A stretch of DNA of 11,774 nucleotides from an uncultured Eubacteriales bacterium (lineage in GTDB: Bacteria; Bacillota; Clostridia; Christensenellales; CAG-314). A model generated the notes under the pieces. That model was given only the letters and a program-made list of their open reading frames with translations. It searched no databases and was not told the origin of the DNA. Location: the NCBI GenBank assembly GCA_948938605.1, contig CARAIG010000001.1, positions 1 through 11,774 of the forward strand, in the 5' to 3' direction. Shown piece by piece: positions 1 through 5,876 of the stretch. The position numbers and the translations under genes were made by a program. The first letter of the stretch is position 1; each line of letters begins with the position of its first letter.

Positions 1-2
1 AA

Positions 3-224
3 TATGGGAAAAAGGGGCTTGTCAATATTAAAAGTAATTTTGAAATCTATGCATATTCTTGGTCCGATATTTTTGCCATATTTGAATTAAGACATAATCA
101 TTTGTACAGTAAATTGAAAAAGCAAATATCTTATACACAAACACTCGAGAAAATCACTCCAAGTCGAAAAGTTGCGGATACTGTTACAAAAGACATCCTT
201 AATATAAGTAATAATGCCAGCTAA
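3..224 (+). CDS. C-terminal end of an unrecognised protein (5' end outside window)
   Basis: An open frame enters from the left edge and ends at a TAA at 222-224, giving 73 visible residues. It contains a segment reading YAYSWSDIFAIFELRHN (about residues 16-32), followed by a basic helix-like stretch (LYSKLKKQISY) and a polar tail. The other two forward frames close quickly. The Tyr/Trp-rich motif followed by a predicted amphipathic helix is reminiscent of C-terminal ends of some large ATPase or nuclease-type defence proteins, but I cannot name a family from this fragment. It is followed nine bases later by a strong hairpin, which supports a real gene end. Codon use is AT-rich, like the right-edge gene and unlike the recombinase. 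Confidence 0.6.
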   Translation, partial: YGKKGLVNIKSNFEIYAYSWSDIFAIFELRHNHLYSKLKKQISYTQTLEKITPSRKVADTVTKDILNISNNAS

Positions 225-232
225 TAAAGTAA

Positions 233-282
233 TGCATAATAATAGCCCTGACAACATTTGTTGGCAGGGCTATTATTATGCA
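233..282 (+). terminator. Long perfect hairpin downstream of the left-edge gene
   Basis: An 18-bp perfect inverted repeat (233-250 with 265-282, core AATAGCCCTG/CAGGGCTATT) is extended by an inner CAACA/TGTTG stem after one mismatch. It starts nine bases after the stop codon at 222-224. No T-tract follows the stem itself, though its 3' arm is AT-rich. It probably terminates or stabilises the upstream transcript; the symmetry means it could act in both directions. Confidence 0.6.
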
Positions 283-418
283 ATAGAGATGTTTATAAAC
301 ATAATAACAACAAACCATATTTTAAATTTACAATTTTTGAAGCCAACATTGTGCCATTTGTTTTAAATTATATATATTCAAATTTTACATGTATTTAGAT
401 CGACATTCAGTATTGTGA

Positions 419-498
419 ACGCCGGTTTCCCGCTTGTGTGGCTCAAAAGTGCGGTGTTGCACTTTTCTTAACCGGCTACCTAAAAAACGCAACAGGTA
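419..498. other. Compact structured element of unknown function
   Basis: GCCGGTT (421-427) pairs with AACCGGC (470-476). Inside this stem lies a hairpin AAAAGTGC (445-452)/GCACTTTT (459-466) with a six-base loop. Directly after it, TACCT (477-481) can pair with AGGTA (494-498). The block is GC-richer than the very AT-rich surroundings and no reading frame explains it. It could be a small RNA, a mobile-element end or a recombination site. I recognise no known RNA family in it. Confidence 0.35.
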
Positions 499-596
499 TT
501 TGGTGATTAATCTTTTATAAACATTAATAATTAAGGATATCCTTGAATGATGGTATCATAGGTTTAAACTAAAATATATCTTTTGCAAATTTAGAT

Positions 597-717
597 AAAT
601 GCGTCAACGGATAAAGCGACAAAAAATACATAAAAAGAAAGCCCAACAATTAGTTGTTGGACTTAATGCAAATATATATATGTAACAATGTATTTTTTGA
701 CGCCCGTTGACGCATTT
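597..717. repeat. MITE-like inverted-repeat element inside copy A
   Basis: A 14-bp perfect terminal inverted repeat, AAATGCGTCAACGG (597-610) and CCGTTGACGCATTT (704-717), bounds about 121 bases. A second inner pair, GACAAAAAATACA (618-630) and TGTATTTTTTGAC (689-701), has one mismatch, so the unit can fold into a long interrupted hairpin. The core is a terminator-like hairpin. There is no coding capacity for a transposase, so mobility in trans is an inference from its shape and from the second copy at 10406-10525. Confidence 0.7.
631..664 (-). terminator. Intrinsic terminator in the core of repeat copy A
   Basis: Read on the minus strand, CCAACAA and TTGTTGG form a stem around a CTAA loop, extended by AAG/CTT across a mismatch and followed by TCTTTTT. 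This is a normal rho-independent terminator shape. In copy B the loop sequence differs but the CCAAC/GTTGG stem and the T-tract are kept, which suggests selection on the structure. Confidence 0.6.
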
Positions 718-778
718 GCTGACCTATGGTACAACCAAACAGCCAAGGGTAAAAAAAGAAAGAGTTCACGTCGGAATG

Positions 779-1089
779 GAGAACGAAGAAAACATAACAA
801 ACAACGTGCCGAACTTGGGGTTCAACACGTTGTAACATGGTGGAAGCCAATGTTATTTATGAGAATATCTGTAAGCTATAAAAAACGGACCAATAAATCA
901 CCATAATAGGTATCTGATCAGCCCGATATGGCGGTACTGATTTCATTTCAGTTGAACATTTTTATATTATTTAAACCGTCAATACTGTATAAAGATAACA
1001 TATCTATTTAAACTCAGTATATAGGATGGGTTTTCATTTATTATATAAACGAGTTGGCATTTTATTTTTTGCAGACATAAATTAAGTAT
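779..1089. other. Non-coding gap with one hairpin
   Basis: No convincing gene is seen. ACAACGTG (801-808) pairs with CACGTTGT (826-833) around an inner GAAC/GTTC stem, giving a two-level hairpin without a T-tract, just past the end of repeat copy A. The rest is AT-rich sequence leading to the 3' end of the minus-strand HNH gene. I see no clear terminator for that gene. Confidence 0.4.
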
Positions 1090-2118
1090 TTAACAGAAAT
1101 CATCAAGACAATCGCCGCCTGTCCATTCTAATCCTTGTGCTAAAATAAATTGTTTTTCGGCACCAATATATTCAAAGAATGTTCCAAGACTTGTATGTAT
1201 AAATTTGCCATTTTCATATGTTATTTCTGCTAATGCCCAGGGTTTTATAACTACATCCCCAATATTTTTTGTTAGAATTATTATACTTTCTTTATTCGTA
1301 CAAAATACAAATTTATTAACTTTGGATTGTCCGTACTGATTGCGACAAAATACCTTGCCCCTTTTTAAATTGTTAAAATAATCTTTAATAGGATTTTCGG
1401 ACAAATTTAATGGACAACAAGGAAATTCTGTAGGAGTTTTCCATTTCCGTTGTACCGCCACTGATGTTAGAGATGGGGTTAAATCTTTTGTGTCACTACT
1501 CCAAGTAATAGCTATTGGGGTGTTATATGCTTTATCTTTCATATGAAAAATCCATTCACCCATTTTATGTTGTTCATTAAAGACAGTTGAATTGTTCTTT
1601 ATAATCTTATCTCGTTGTGGTATCCATTCATACATATGTTTTAAACAAATAGTCGCTTCTTCTTTTGTTACGCAGCGCATCCAACTATAATCTTGAGAAA
1701 TAAATTTATCTCTAAATTTTTCTGGTTCAGATAAAAATGTAAAAATATCTGTGCCACATACATACTCTATCTTTTTTCGAGTAATAGGATTCAATAAAGT
1801 GTTTTCTAACCGTGTTACCCATCGCAGATTTTCTGGACGATTATTTTGTCTGTTAGTATCAATATGATCTACAACATATTTCTCGTTGGGTGGGCTGCCG
1901 TGAAAAGCAGTTGCAACAATGCGGTGGACTCGAACTGATGCTATTTCTAAATATCCAGTATTAAAATTAATATGCCCAAAGGTCCATTGATTATCTGTGG
2001 GACGAATAGCCTTCCCTTCACGCTGACATTTATAAACAGCGCCATTATCTCTTACAAGATAATGTTCTCCTTTGTACTCACACTCTTTTTGTTCGGAAAA
2101 TTCTTCAATAGTTATCAT
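1090..2118 (-). CDS. Stand-alone HNH endonuclease
   Basis: A 342-residue protein of the HNH_3 type found in phage and homing nucleases. From the chosen start, an N-terminal segment carries the pattern KGEHYLVRDNGAVYKC. The nuclease core follows: VHRIVATAFHG (about 64-74), then DHID (84-87) and NNRPENLRWV (92-101), giving the metal-binding/catalytic His and the Asn positions of the ββα-metal fold. The C-terminal two thirds (Trp-rich, with the stretch WKTPTEFPCCP) is unassigned and may handle target recognition. The start at 2118 was chosen because a GAAGGA ribosome site lies nine bases upstream; a longer frame to 2184 would add only an Ile-rich leader that overlaps the promoter. It is very AT-rich and has no operon partner. 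It probably nicks or cuts DNA; whether it promotes its own spread, serves a phage remnant or acts in defence cannot be told here. Confidence 0.8.
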   Translation of the reverse strand: MITIEEFSEQKECEYKGEHYLVRDNGAVYKCQREGKAIRPTDNQWTFGHINFNTGYLEIASVRVHRIVATAFHGSPPNEKYVVDHIDTNRQNNRPENLRWVTRLENTLLNPITRKKIEYVCGTDIFTFLSEPEKFRDKFISQDYSWMRCVTKEEATICLKHMYEWIPQRDKIIKNNSTVFNEQHKMGEWIFHMKDKAYNTPIAITWSSDTKDLTPSLTSVAVQRKWKTPTEFPCCPLNLSENPIKDYFNNLKRGKVFCRNQYGQSKVNKFVFCTNKESIIILTKNIGDVVIKPWALAEITYENGKFIHTSLGTFFEYIGAEKQFILAQGLEWTGGDCLDDFC

Positions 2119-2146
2119 AATAATTTGTCCTTCGTTAATTTTATAA

Positions 2147-2184
2147 ATTATAATGATAGTAACACAAATTTTCACAATAATCAA
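2147..2184 (-). promoter_or_regulatory. Probable promoter of the HNH gene
   Basis: On the minus strand TTGATT (2179-2184) is separated by 17 bases from TACTAT (2156-2161). An alternative -10, TATAAT, lies at 2147-2152. Both are within about 70 bases of the ATG at 2118 and upstream of its GAAGGA site. Confidence 0.4.
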
Positions 2185-2303
2185 CAGTGAATTTTAAACA
2201 TTTTATATTTGATGTTTTAATTCGTGGACTGTTATAATGAATGTTACAATAAATCTATCAAATGTTAAAAAATCATTTCGAAATAAAATATATATTAAAT
2301 AAT

Positions 2304-2347
2304 AAAAAGAACTCAGTTGTTCCCTTTTTACGGGTTCAACTGAGTCC
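2304..2347 (-). terminator. Terminator downstream of tRNA-Ser(CGA)
   Basis: On the minus strand ACTCAGTTG pairs with CAACTGAGT around an inner CCC/GGG, followed by TTCTTTTT. It starts five bases past the CCA end of the tRNA, so it ends the tRNA transcript and insulates it from the HNH gene. Confidence 0.85.
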
Positions 2348-2351
2348 ATAA

Positions 2352-2442
2352 TGGCGGAAGCGGTGGGATTCGAACCCACGTGCCGGTTACCCGACAACCG
2401 CATTTCGAGTGCGGGCCGTTATGACCTCTTCGATACACTTCC
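2352..2442 (-). tRNA. tRNA-Ser (anticodon CGA)
   Basis: The 91-base minus-strand gene starts GGAAGTG and ends CGCTTCC plus a discriminator G and an encoded CCA (complement of 2352-2354). The acceptor pairs over seven positions with one G-U. The anticodon loop reads CTCGAAA, so it decodes UCG. A long variable arm, as expected for serine, and a standard T arm with GTTCGAA are visible. A terminator follows at once. Its own 5' end is echoed by degenerate fragments just upstream (2471-2528). Confidence 0.95.
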
Positions 2443-2470
2443 ATATATTAAGTCTATTCAAGTATTCACT

Positions 2471-2528
2471 GTGTATCGAAGAGATCGGCATTCGCTAAGT
2501 TCGACAATGATCTTTTCAATACACTTCC
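2471..2528. repeat. Inverted fragments of the tRNA-Ser 5' end
   Basis: The complement of 2508-2528 matches the first 21 bases of the adjacent tRNA-Ser(CGA) at 18 positions. In opposite orientation, GTGTATCGAAGAGATC (2471-2486) matches tRNA positions 5-20 at 15 of 16. The two fragments face each other and can pair across a 22-base loop. Neither continues into an anticodon arm, so no second functional tRNA is present. They look like debris of duplication, integration or rearrangement at the tRNA. Confidence 0.7.
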
Positions 2529-2747
2529 GTTATTTGGGTGGATTGTAATTTGCTAAATTTGCTTAAATAAAGTTTTTTACAGCCTATTGTCGACGTTTGT
2601 CCCGCGCGGCTAAAAATAACTTCAATACAGTTATTTATGCAAAAAACTTATTTTGCTCAACTATTATACCAACTTAAAGCCGTTGTGTCAATTTGTTTGT
2701 GCAAAAAAGTTTTTTGTCAAAGTTTTAAGTAAAGTTTTGTAAAAGCC
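2529..2747. other. AT-rich non-coding gap before the manganese operon
   Basis: No gene is seen. A small hairpin, AAATAACT (2614-2621)/AGTTATTT (2629-2636), and several short A/T runs of the type GCAAAA/TTTTGC are present, without a convincing terminator. The right part contains repeated TTTTGTAAA-like words leading into the operon promoter. Confidence 0.4.
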
Positions 2748-2776
2748 TTGTAAAAAACAGCAATATGTGTTAGGAT
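2748..2776 (+). promoter_or_regulatory. Promoter of the Mn-responsive operon
   Basis: TTGTAA (2748-2753), a 17-base spacer and TAGGAT (2771-2776) place the transcript start near 2783, immediately before the riboswitch aptamer. The fit to the aptamer's 5' edge is the main support. Confidence 0.55.
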
Positions 2777-2784
2777 ATTAAAGT

Positions 2785-2875
2785 ATTCGTAAGGGAGTAG
2801 TTCGCTATTAAATAGTTGTCGCGCCTACATTATGGAGTAGACCAGGTTCGACATTGAAGAACGAGACTTATGCTG
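2785..2875 (+). promoter_or_regulatory. yybP-ykoY manganese riboswitch aptamer
   Basis: P1 is formed by CGTAAG (2788-2793) and CTTATG (2867-2872). The 5' conserved loop reads GGGAGTAG (2793-2800) and the 3' conserved loop reads ACGAGAC (2861-2867), the two halves of the family's metal site. A central helical region with GCGCC lies between. This family senses Mn2+ and commonly controls Mn exporters such as MntP and TerC-like proteins. Here it precedes a cation exchanger and mntP, exactly the expected targets. The assignment is by motif and context; no covariance model was run. Confidence 0.85.
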
Positions 2876-2907
2876 ACTTTTATGTTGGTGTAAGGCTCTA
2901 TTTTTTT
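2863..2907 (+). terminator. Riboswitch-controlled terminator
   Basis: CTTATGCTGAC (2867-2877) pairs, with several G-U pairs, with GTTGGTGTAAG (2884-2894). The flanking GAG/CTC extend the stem and TATTTTTTT follows. The 5' arm includes the CTTATG strand of aptamer P1, so aptamer and terminator cannot form together. Mn2+ binding should therefore favour read-through and expression. Confidence 0.8.
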
Positions 2908-2944
2908 ACTTGCGATAAATCGTTTATTACAAAGGAGTAACAGT

Positions 2945-4024
2945 ATGTTATCGGGTCTGTTCGAAAACTGGATAGTAAACTTGCACGTAGGATTAAAACT
3001 TGCAATTTACGTTGTGGGGCTTGCTGTCGGCATTTTTTGCCTAGTAAAGTTTTGCGATATTTTCGTGGACGGTGCAAGCGTCATAGCTAAAAAACTTAAA
3101 ATTCCACCGTTGATTATCGGTTTGACAGTTGTGGCAATGGGTACATCGTTGCCCGAATTGGCAGTGTCAATATCCGACTCTATCGACGTTTTAATCGGCG
3201 GAAGTAACGCAAACGTCGCAATAGGTAATGTAGTGGGTTCTAATATTTGCAACATTTTACTTGTTTTGGGGCTATCCGTTATATTTACGCCGATTGCGCT
3301 AAAAAGGAGTGTTTACAAGCGCGAATTGCCTATTTTATTGGGAGTCACCGCAATAGTTGCGTTGCTAATATGTTTATTCGGTATAAACTCTGCGGCATCG
3401 TTAAATGACCTGGCTGTTACGCGCTGGGAAGGAATAATTCTTGTGGTCATAATGGTTGGCTATATTACGTATATTGTTTGGATGGCAAAAAAGCATCCCG
3501 ATCAATTAGACGAAGTAGAAGCTGTTACTGTAGATATGCCGTTATGGAAAGCTATTTTACTGGTGGTTTTAGGCGGAGTTGGAATTTTTCTTGGCGGACA
3601 ACTTGTAGAATTCGGTGCAAAAGGTTTGGCGCTGCAAGGCGCCGAAGCGTTAAAGATAGACCATGATATGGCGGAAGCGTTAGTCGGCTTGACGATAGTT
3701 GCCGTAGGTACGTCGTTGCCCGAATTGGTAACAAGCTGTATTGCGGCGAAGAAGGGCGAAAACGAAATTGCCGTAGGCAACGTAATCGGCAGCAATATGT
3801 TTAATATGCTGTTTGTTATGGGTATTGCGTCGATAGTTGCGCCTCTTACAATAGGCAGCCAAGTGATTGTAGATGTAGCGGTTATGTTGGTATCGACAAC
3901 ACTGTTGCTGGTGTTTGCGCAAAAGGGCAAACTTACACGCGCACACGGTATAGTTTTTGTTTGCTTGTACGGAGTGTATTTAACATATTTAGTATTACGT
4001 ACTGTATTGGGGTGGACTTTTTAG
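2945..4024 (+). CDS. CaCA-family cation exchanger (YrbG-like Na+/Ca2+ antiporter)
   Basis: A 359-residue polytopic membrane protein with the two inverted alpha repeats of the Ca2+/cation antiporter superfamily. Repeat 1 runs from GLTVVAMGTSLPE (59-71) to GNVVGSN (94-100). Repeat 2 runs from GLTIVAVGTSLPE (248-260) to GNVIGSN. Both keep the acidic Glu of the GTSLPE motif that lines the ion path, and the length is usual for the YrbG branch. The ATG at 2945 follows AAAGGAG (2931-2937). It is the first gene behind the manganese riboswitch and is followed after three bases by mntP. Family knowledge says Na+- or H+-coupled divalent cation export; from the leader I infer that Mn2+ is a physiological substrate, or that the protein answers Mn stress. 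The substrate itself cannot be read from the sequence. Confidence 0.9.
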   Translation: MLSGLFENWIVNLHVGLKLAIYVVGLAVGIFCLVKFCDIFVDGASVIAKKLKIPPLIIGLTVVAMGTSLPELAVSISDSIDVLIGGSNANVAIGNVVGSNICNILLVLGLSVIFTPIALKRSVYKRELPILLGVTAIVALLICLFGINSAASLNDLAVTRWEGIILVVIMVGYITYIVWMAKKHPDQLDEVEAVTVDMPLWKAILLVVLGGVGIFLGGQLVEFGAKGLALQGAEALKIDHDMAEALVGLTIVAVGTSLPELVTSCIAAKKGENEIAVGNVIGSNMFNMLFVMGIASIVAPLTIGSQVIVDVAVMLVSTTLLLVFAQKGKLTRAHGIVFVCLYGVYLTYLVLRTVLGWTF

Positions 4025-4027
4025 CGA

Positions 4028-4654
4028 ATGTGGCAGATTATTTTAACAGGATTAATGCTTGGCGTAGGACTTGCTATGGACGCTTTTGCGGTATCTATGA
4101 CAAACGGTCTTAACGAGCCTAAAATGAAAAACGGCAAAGCGGTGTTTGTTGCGCTGACGTTTGCATTGTTTCAGGCAATAATGCCAATGATAGGATGGCT
4201 TTGCGTAACGCTTATTGCCGAACGTTTTACTGCTTTTGCCGAGTGGATTCCGTACATTGCATTGGTTTTGTTAATGATAATCGGCGGCAAAATGTTATTT
4301 GACGGCATTAAGCACAATAAAAAATCGAAAAGCGAAACCGATGTTGAAAATGAGCCCAAGGAAATTAAAGTTACAAAACCGTTGACGGTTGCGGCTTTAT
4401 TCGCACAGGCAGTTGCAACGTCAATTGACGCATTATCTACGGGCTTTACGTTAAACGACATTGCCGGCAATGTATGGTGGCAAGCGCTTGTTGCAGTTGG
4501 AATAATAGGCGTCGTTACGTTTGGTATATCGGCCGCAGGAGTGTTTATCGGTAAAAAATTTGGCGACAAGTTGGGAAGCAAAGCGGAAATTGTAGGCGGG
4601 GTAATACTGATTGCAATAGGGGTAGAAATTTTTGTGACGGGCGTTTTTTTATAA
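4028..4654 (+). CDS. mntP: Manganese efflux pump MntP
   Basis: A 208-residue six-helix membrane protein of the MntP (YebN, UPF0059) family, which exports Mn2+. Two inverted halves each carry the hallmark Asp: AMDAFAVS (16-23, Asp18) and ATSIDALSTGF (130-140, Asp134). A hydrophilic cytoplasmic loop (about 95-117) between the halves is rich in Lys and Glu. The length is typical of the family. The ATG lies three bases after the exchanger's TAG with no separate strong ribosome site, so translation is probably coupled. Sharing the riboswitch transcript makes it a Mn-induced efflux gene. No clear terminator follows; a promoter-like sequence begins four bases after the stop. Confidence 0.93.
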   Translation: MWQIILTGLMLGVGLAMDAFAVSMTNGLNEPKMKNGKAVFVALTFALFQAIMPMIGWLCVTLIAERFTAFAEWIPYIALVLLMIIGGKMLFDGIKHNKKSKSETDVENEPKEIKVTKPLTVAALFAQAVATSIDALSTGFTLNDIAGNVWWQALVAVGIIGVVTFGISAAGVFIGKKFGDKLGSKAEIVGGVILIAIGVEIFVTGVFL

Positions 4655-4657
4655 CGA

Positions 4658-4686
4658 TTGACAAACGCAACGTTTTGATGTAACAT
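4658..4686 (+). promoter_or_regulatory. Promoter-like sequence with no obvious gene
   Basis: TTGACA (4658-4663), a 17-base spacer and TAACAT (4681-4686) form a good promoter match right after mntP. The next recognisable element on this strand is the tRNA-Ser fragment 400 bases away, so its product, if any, is unknown. Confidence 0.4.
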
Positions 4687-5085
4687 AGTGACATACGTTT
4701 GTAGCGGCAATACGGGTTATAATAGAGCATGCCGATTGTTAAATGTTGTGTTGTATTGCAATTAGGACATTACAATTAAATATTAAAGGGCTAATTGGTT
4801 GCAAGTAATATACCGTGTCAACAACCGACGTAAAGCGGTATTAATGAGTATGGCTTTAAAATATTGAAATTAGTAGGTTTGTTCAATGTTTTTATGTACG
4901 AATTGGAACTTGCCTAACGGACGCAATTGCTTGTAAATAATTTAAAAACTTGTAAAGATTAGCGGTTGCAAAGAGATAAAGGCTGTTAAAGATTTCTACA
5001 AATTTGCTGCCGAAAAATAAATTTCTACAAACTTTTTACAAAAGTTTAAGAAGGCAAAATTTAACAAAACTTAATAAAAATATAT
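4687..5085. other. AT-rich non-coding stretch after mntP
   Basis: No frame longer than a few codons has a ribosome site, and no tRNA or known RNA is recognised. The left part contains a TATAAT (4718-4723) without a properly spaced -35. The right part contains the first two TTTCTACAAA words (4993-5002, 5022-5031). The stretch may be a transcribed untranslated region or decayed sequence. Confidence 0.4.
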
Positions 5086-5320
5086 GGAAAGTTGGCTGAG
5101 TGGTCGAAAGCGGCGGTCTTGAAAAGCGATTGATTTTGAGAAGTTTTTTCGGGAATTTCTTTCTACAAACGCTTTACGGCTTGCTTGATATATATCCGAT
5201 TTGCTTGCAAAATTGCCGTAAAATATGCTAAAATCGTATTAGTTTTGTTACCTTGAAAGCGGTTGACGTTTTCTACAACAAGCAAGGCAATTCGTAGAAT
5301 TCTACAAATATTTCTACAAA
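4993..5320 (+). repeat. Cluster of TTTCTACAAA words around the broken tRNA
   Basis: Exact copies lie at 4993-5002, 5022-5031, 5160-5169 and 5311-5320. One-base variants lie at 5270-5279 and 5299-5308. All are on the plus strand within 330 bases, on both sides of the truncated tRNA-Ser. Spacing is irregular, although a 29-base step occurs twice. Function unknown; they could be protein-binding sites or remnants of a duplicated unit. Confidence 0.55.
5086..5125 (+). pseudogene. Truncated tRNA-Ser (5' half only)
   Basis: The sequence starts GGAAAG, has a serine-type D arm (GGCTGAGTGGTCGAAAGC) and reaches the anticodon loop TCTTGAAAA, with a TGA anticodon. After that it diverges: the anticodon stem is not closed and no variable or T arm follows. 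The last 14 bases (5112-5125) are identical to 5393-5406 in the intact tRNA-Ser(TGA). The rest of the 5' half differs, so this is a diverged relative, not a fresh copy. The break right after the anticodon loop is a place where tyrosine integrases often recombine, which suggests an integration scar. Confidence 0.7.
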
Positions 5321-5365
5321 ATGCTTTTTGCTTGATTTTACACCGAAAATTTAATAATTTTTTAT

Positions 5366-5454
5366 GGAAGCGTACCGAAGTGGCCATAACGGGGCGGTCT
5401 TGAAAACCGTTAGGGTGCAAGCCCACGGGGGTTCGAATCCCTCCGCTTCCGCCA
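5366..5454 (+). tRNA. tRNA-Ser (anticodon TGA)
   Basis: An 89-base gene starting GGAAGCG and ending CGCTTCC, a discriminator G and an encoded CCA (5452-5454). The acceptor pairs fully. The anticodon loop TCTTGAAAA places TGA, so it decodes UCA and other UCN codons by wobble. A long variable arm and a GTTCGAA T loop are present. The terminator at 5607-5640 is the first clear one downstream. The left boundary of the acquired-looking module lies not far beyond this gene. Confidence 0.95.
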
Positions 5455-5482
5455 CAAGCAGTCGCGTTCTAACGCCGACAAT

Positions 5483-5602
5483 ATGCAGTACATTTTCATA
5501 AACGGTTTAGTCGGTTTTGTTGCCAAATGGCACCCCAAGCCGATAACTTATGAAAACAACTACAATGTTCGGGAAAACGGAAAGTTCGTTAAAGCGCGCT
5601 AA
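5483..5602 (+). pseudogene. Possible short gene remnant after the tRNA
   Basis: An ATG-initiated frame of 39 codons, ending KFVKAR, lies between the tRNA and a terminator. There is no ribosome binding site before the ATG, and the frame stays open upstream towards the tRNA. It therefore looks more like the surviving C-terminal end of a lost gene than an independent small protein. I do not recognise the family. Confidence 0.25.
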
Positions 5603-5606
5603 AAGG

Positions 5607-5640
5607 AAAAAGCACAAGGCTAACAGTCTTGTGCTTTTTC
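5607..5640 (+). terminator. Intrinsic terminator after tRNA-Ser(TGA)
   Basis: AGCACAAG (5611-5618) and CTTGTGCT (5628-5635) form a stem extended by AAAA/TTTT and followed by a T-rich tail. It ends transcription from the tRNA-Ser region and marks the start of differently composed sequence. Confidence 0.85.
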
Positions 5641-5831
5641 TATTCCCACCCGAGAGAAACCCACCCTATGGGCATAAATTACAATACAATGTTTTCGGCA
5701 TAGTTTTACATTATTCTTTGTTTTTTACGCCAAAAGTGTTACAGTGTTACGGGGTGGCGTAGGTAATACTATACGCCACTGTGCGGGCGGCTGTCGCCGC
5801 CCGCACCCATTGCCGTTTATGTTCCGTGTTC
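5641..5831. other. Gap with two adjacent hairpins, one very GC-rich
   Basis: No gene is seen. TGGCGTA (5755-5761) pairs with TACGCCA (5772-5778). Right after it, GTGCGGGCGGC (5781-5791) pairs perfectly with GCCGCCCGCAC (5796-5806) over a four-base loop. The GC-rich hairpin is unlike the surrounding AT-rich sequence. The block at 5737-5770 is partly repeated at 6122-6158. It lies near the presumed left end of the acquired module. Confidence 0.45.
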
Positions 5832-5876
5832 CGCAGTGCCAATAAGGTAATAGTAACTTATCGGCACTGCGTTTTT
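5832..5876. terminator. Hairpin terminator at the end of the minus-strand operon
   Basis: CGCAGTGCC (5832-5840) pairs with GGCACTGCG (5863-5871), with an inner ATAAG/CTTAT stem. The T-tract is on the plus-strand side, but the hairpin lies directly at the 3' end of the minus-strand operon, whose stop codon is at 5875-5877. It probably protects or ends that transcript and blocks plus-strand transcription as well. Confidence 0.6.

Larger units (their letters stand above)
572..778 (+). repeat. Dispersed repeat, copy A (inverted partner at 10345-10548)
   Basis: About 200 bases here match the reverse complement of 10345-10548 at roughly 90 percent by eye. The match runs from the TTGCAAATTTAG segment through to the ACGTCGGAATG segment. 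Parts in order: a short AT-rich lead-in; a nested inverted-repeat element (597-717); and a conserved tail with GACCTATGGTACA (721-733) and a purine-rich stretch ending near 778. The last part (about 721-795) also resembles copy C at 10557-10629. Short open frames across it look like by-products of the repeat, not genes. Confidence 0.85.

Noticed and set aside
421..480. A tRNA-like reading of the seven-base stem followed by TACC.
   Set aside because: The element is too short, lacks D and T arms and has no plausible anticodon loop.
688..906. A plus-strand frame whose first 30 residues resemble a minus-strand frame at 10184-10426.
   Set aside because: The similarity is explained by repeat copies A and B; there is no ribosome binding site, the frames diverge where the repeat ends, and the opposite strand is equally open.
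2119..2184. Longer N-terminus for the HNH protein with a hydrophobic leader.
   Set aside because: The leader overlaps the probable promoter, and the internal ATG at 2118 has a good ribosome site; the Ile-rich segment is just AT-rich DNA.
3502..3930. Long open frame antisense to the cation exchanger.
   Set aside because: It is a shadow of a strongly supported gene with conserved alpha-repeat motifs on the plus strand and has no ribosome site.
4701..4723. Promoter formed by TTGTAG and TATAAT near 4718.
   Set aside because: The spacer is only 13 bases; the TTGACA/TAACAT pair at 4658-4686 is better spaced.
4993..5320. TTTCTACAAA copies as a CRISPR array.
   Set aside because: The word is only ten bases, spacing ranges from 12 to 138 bases, and there are no cas genes.
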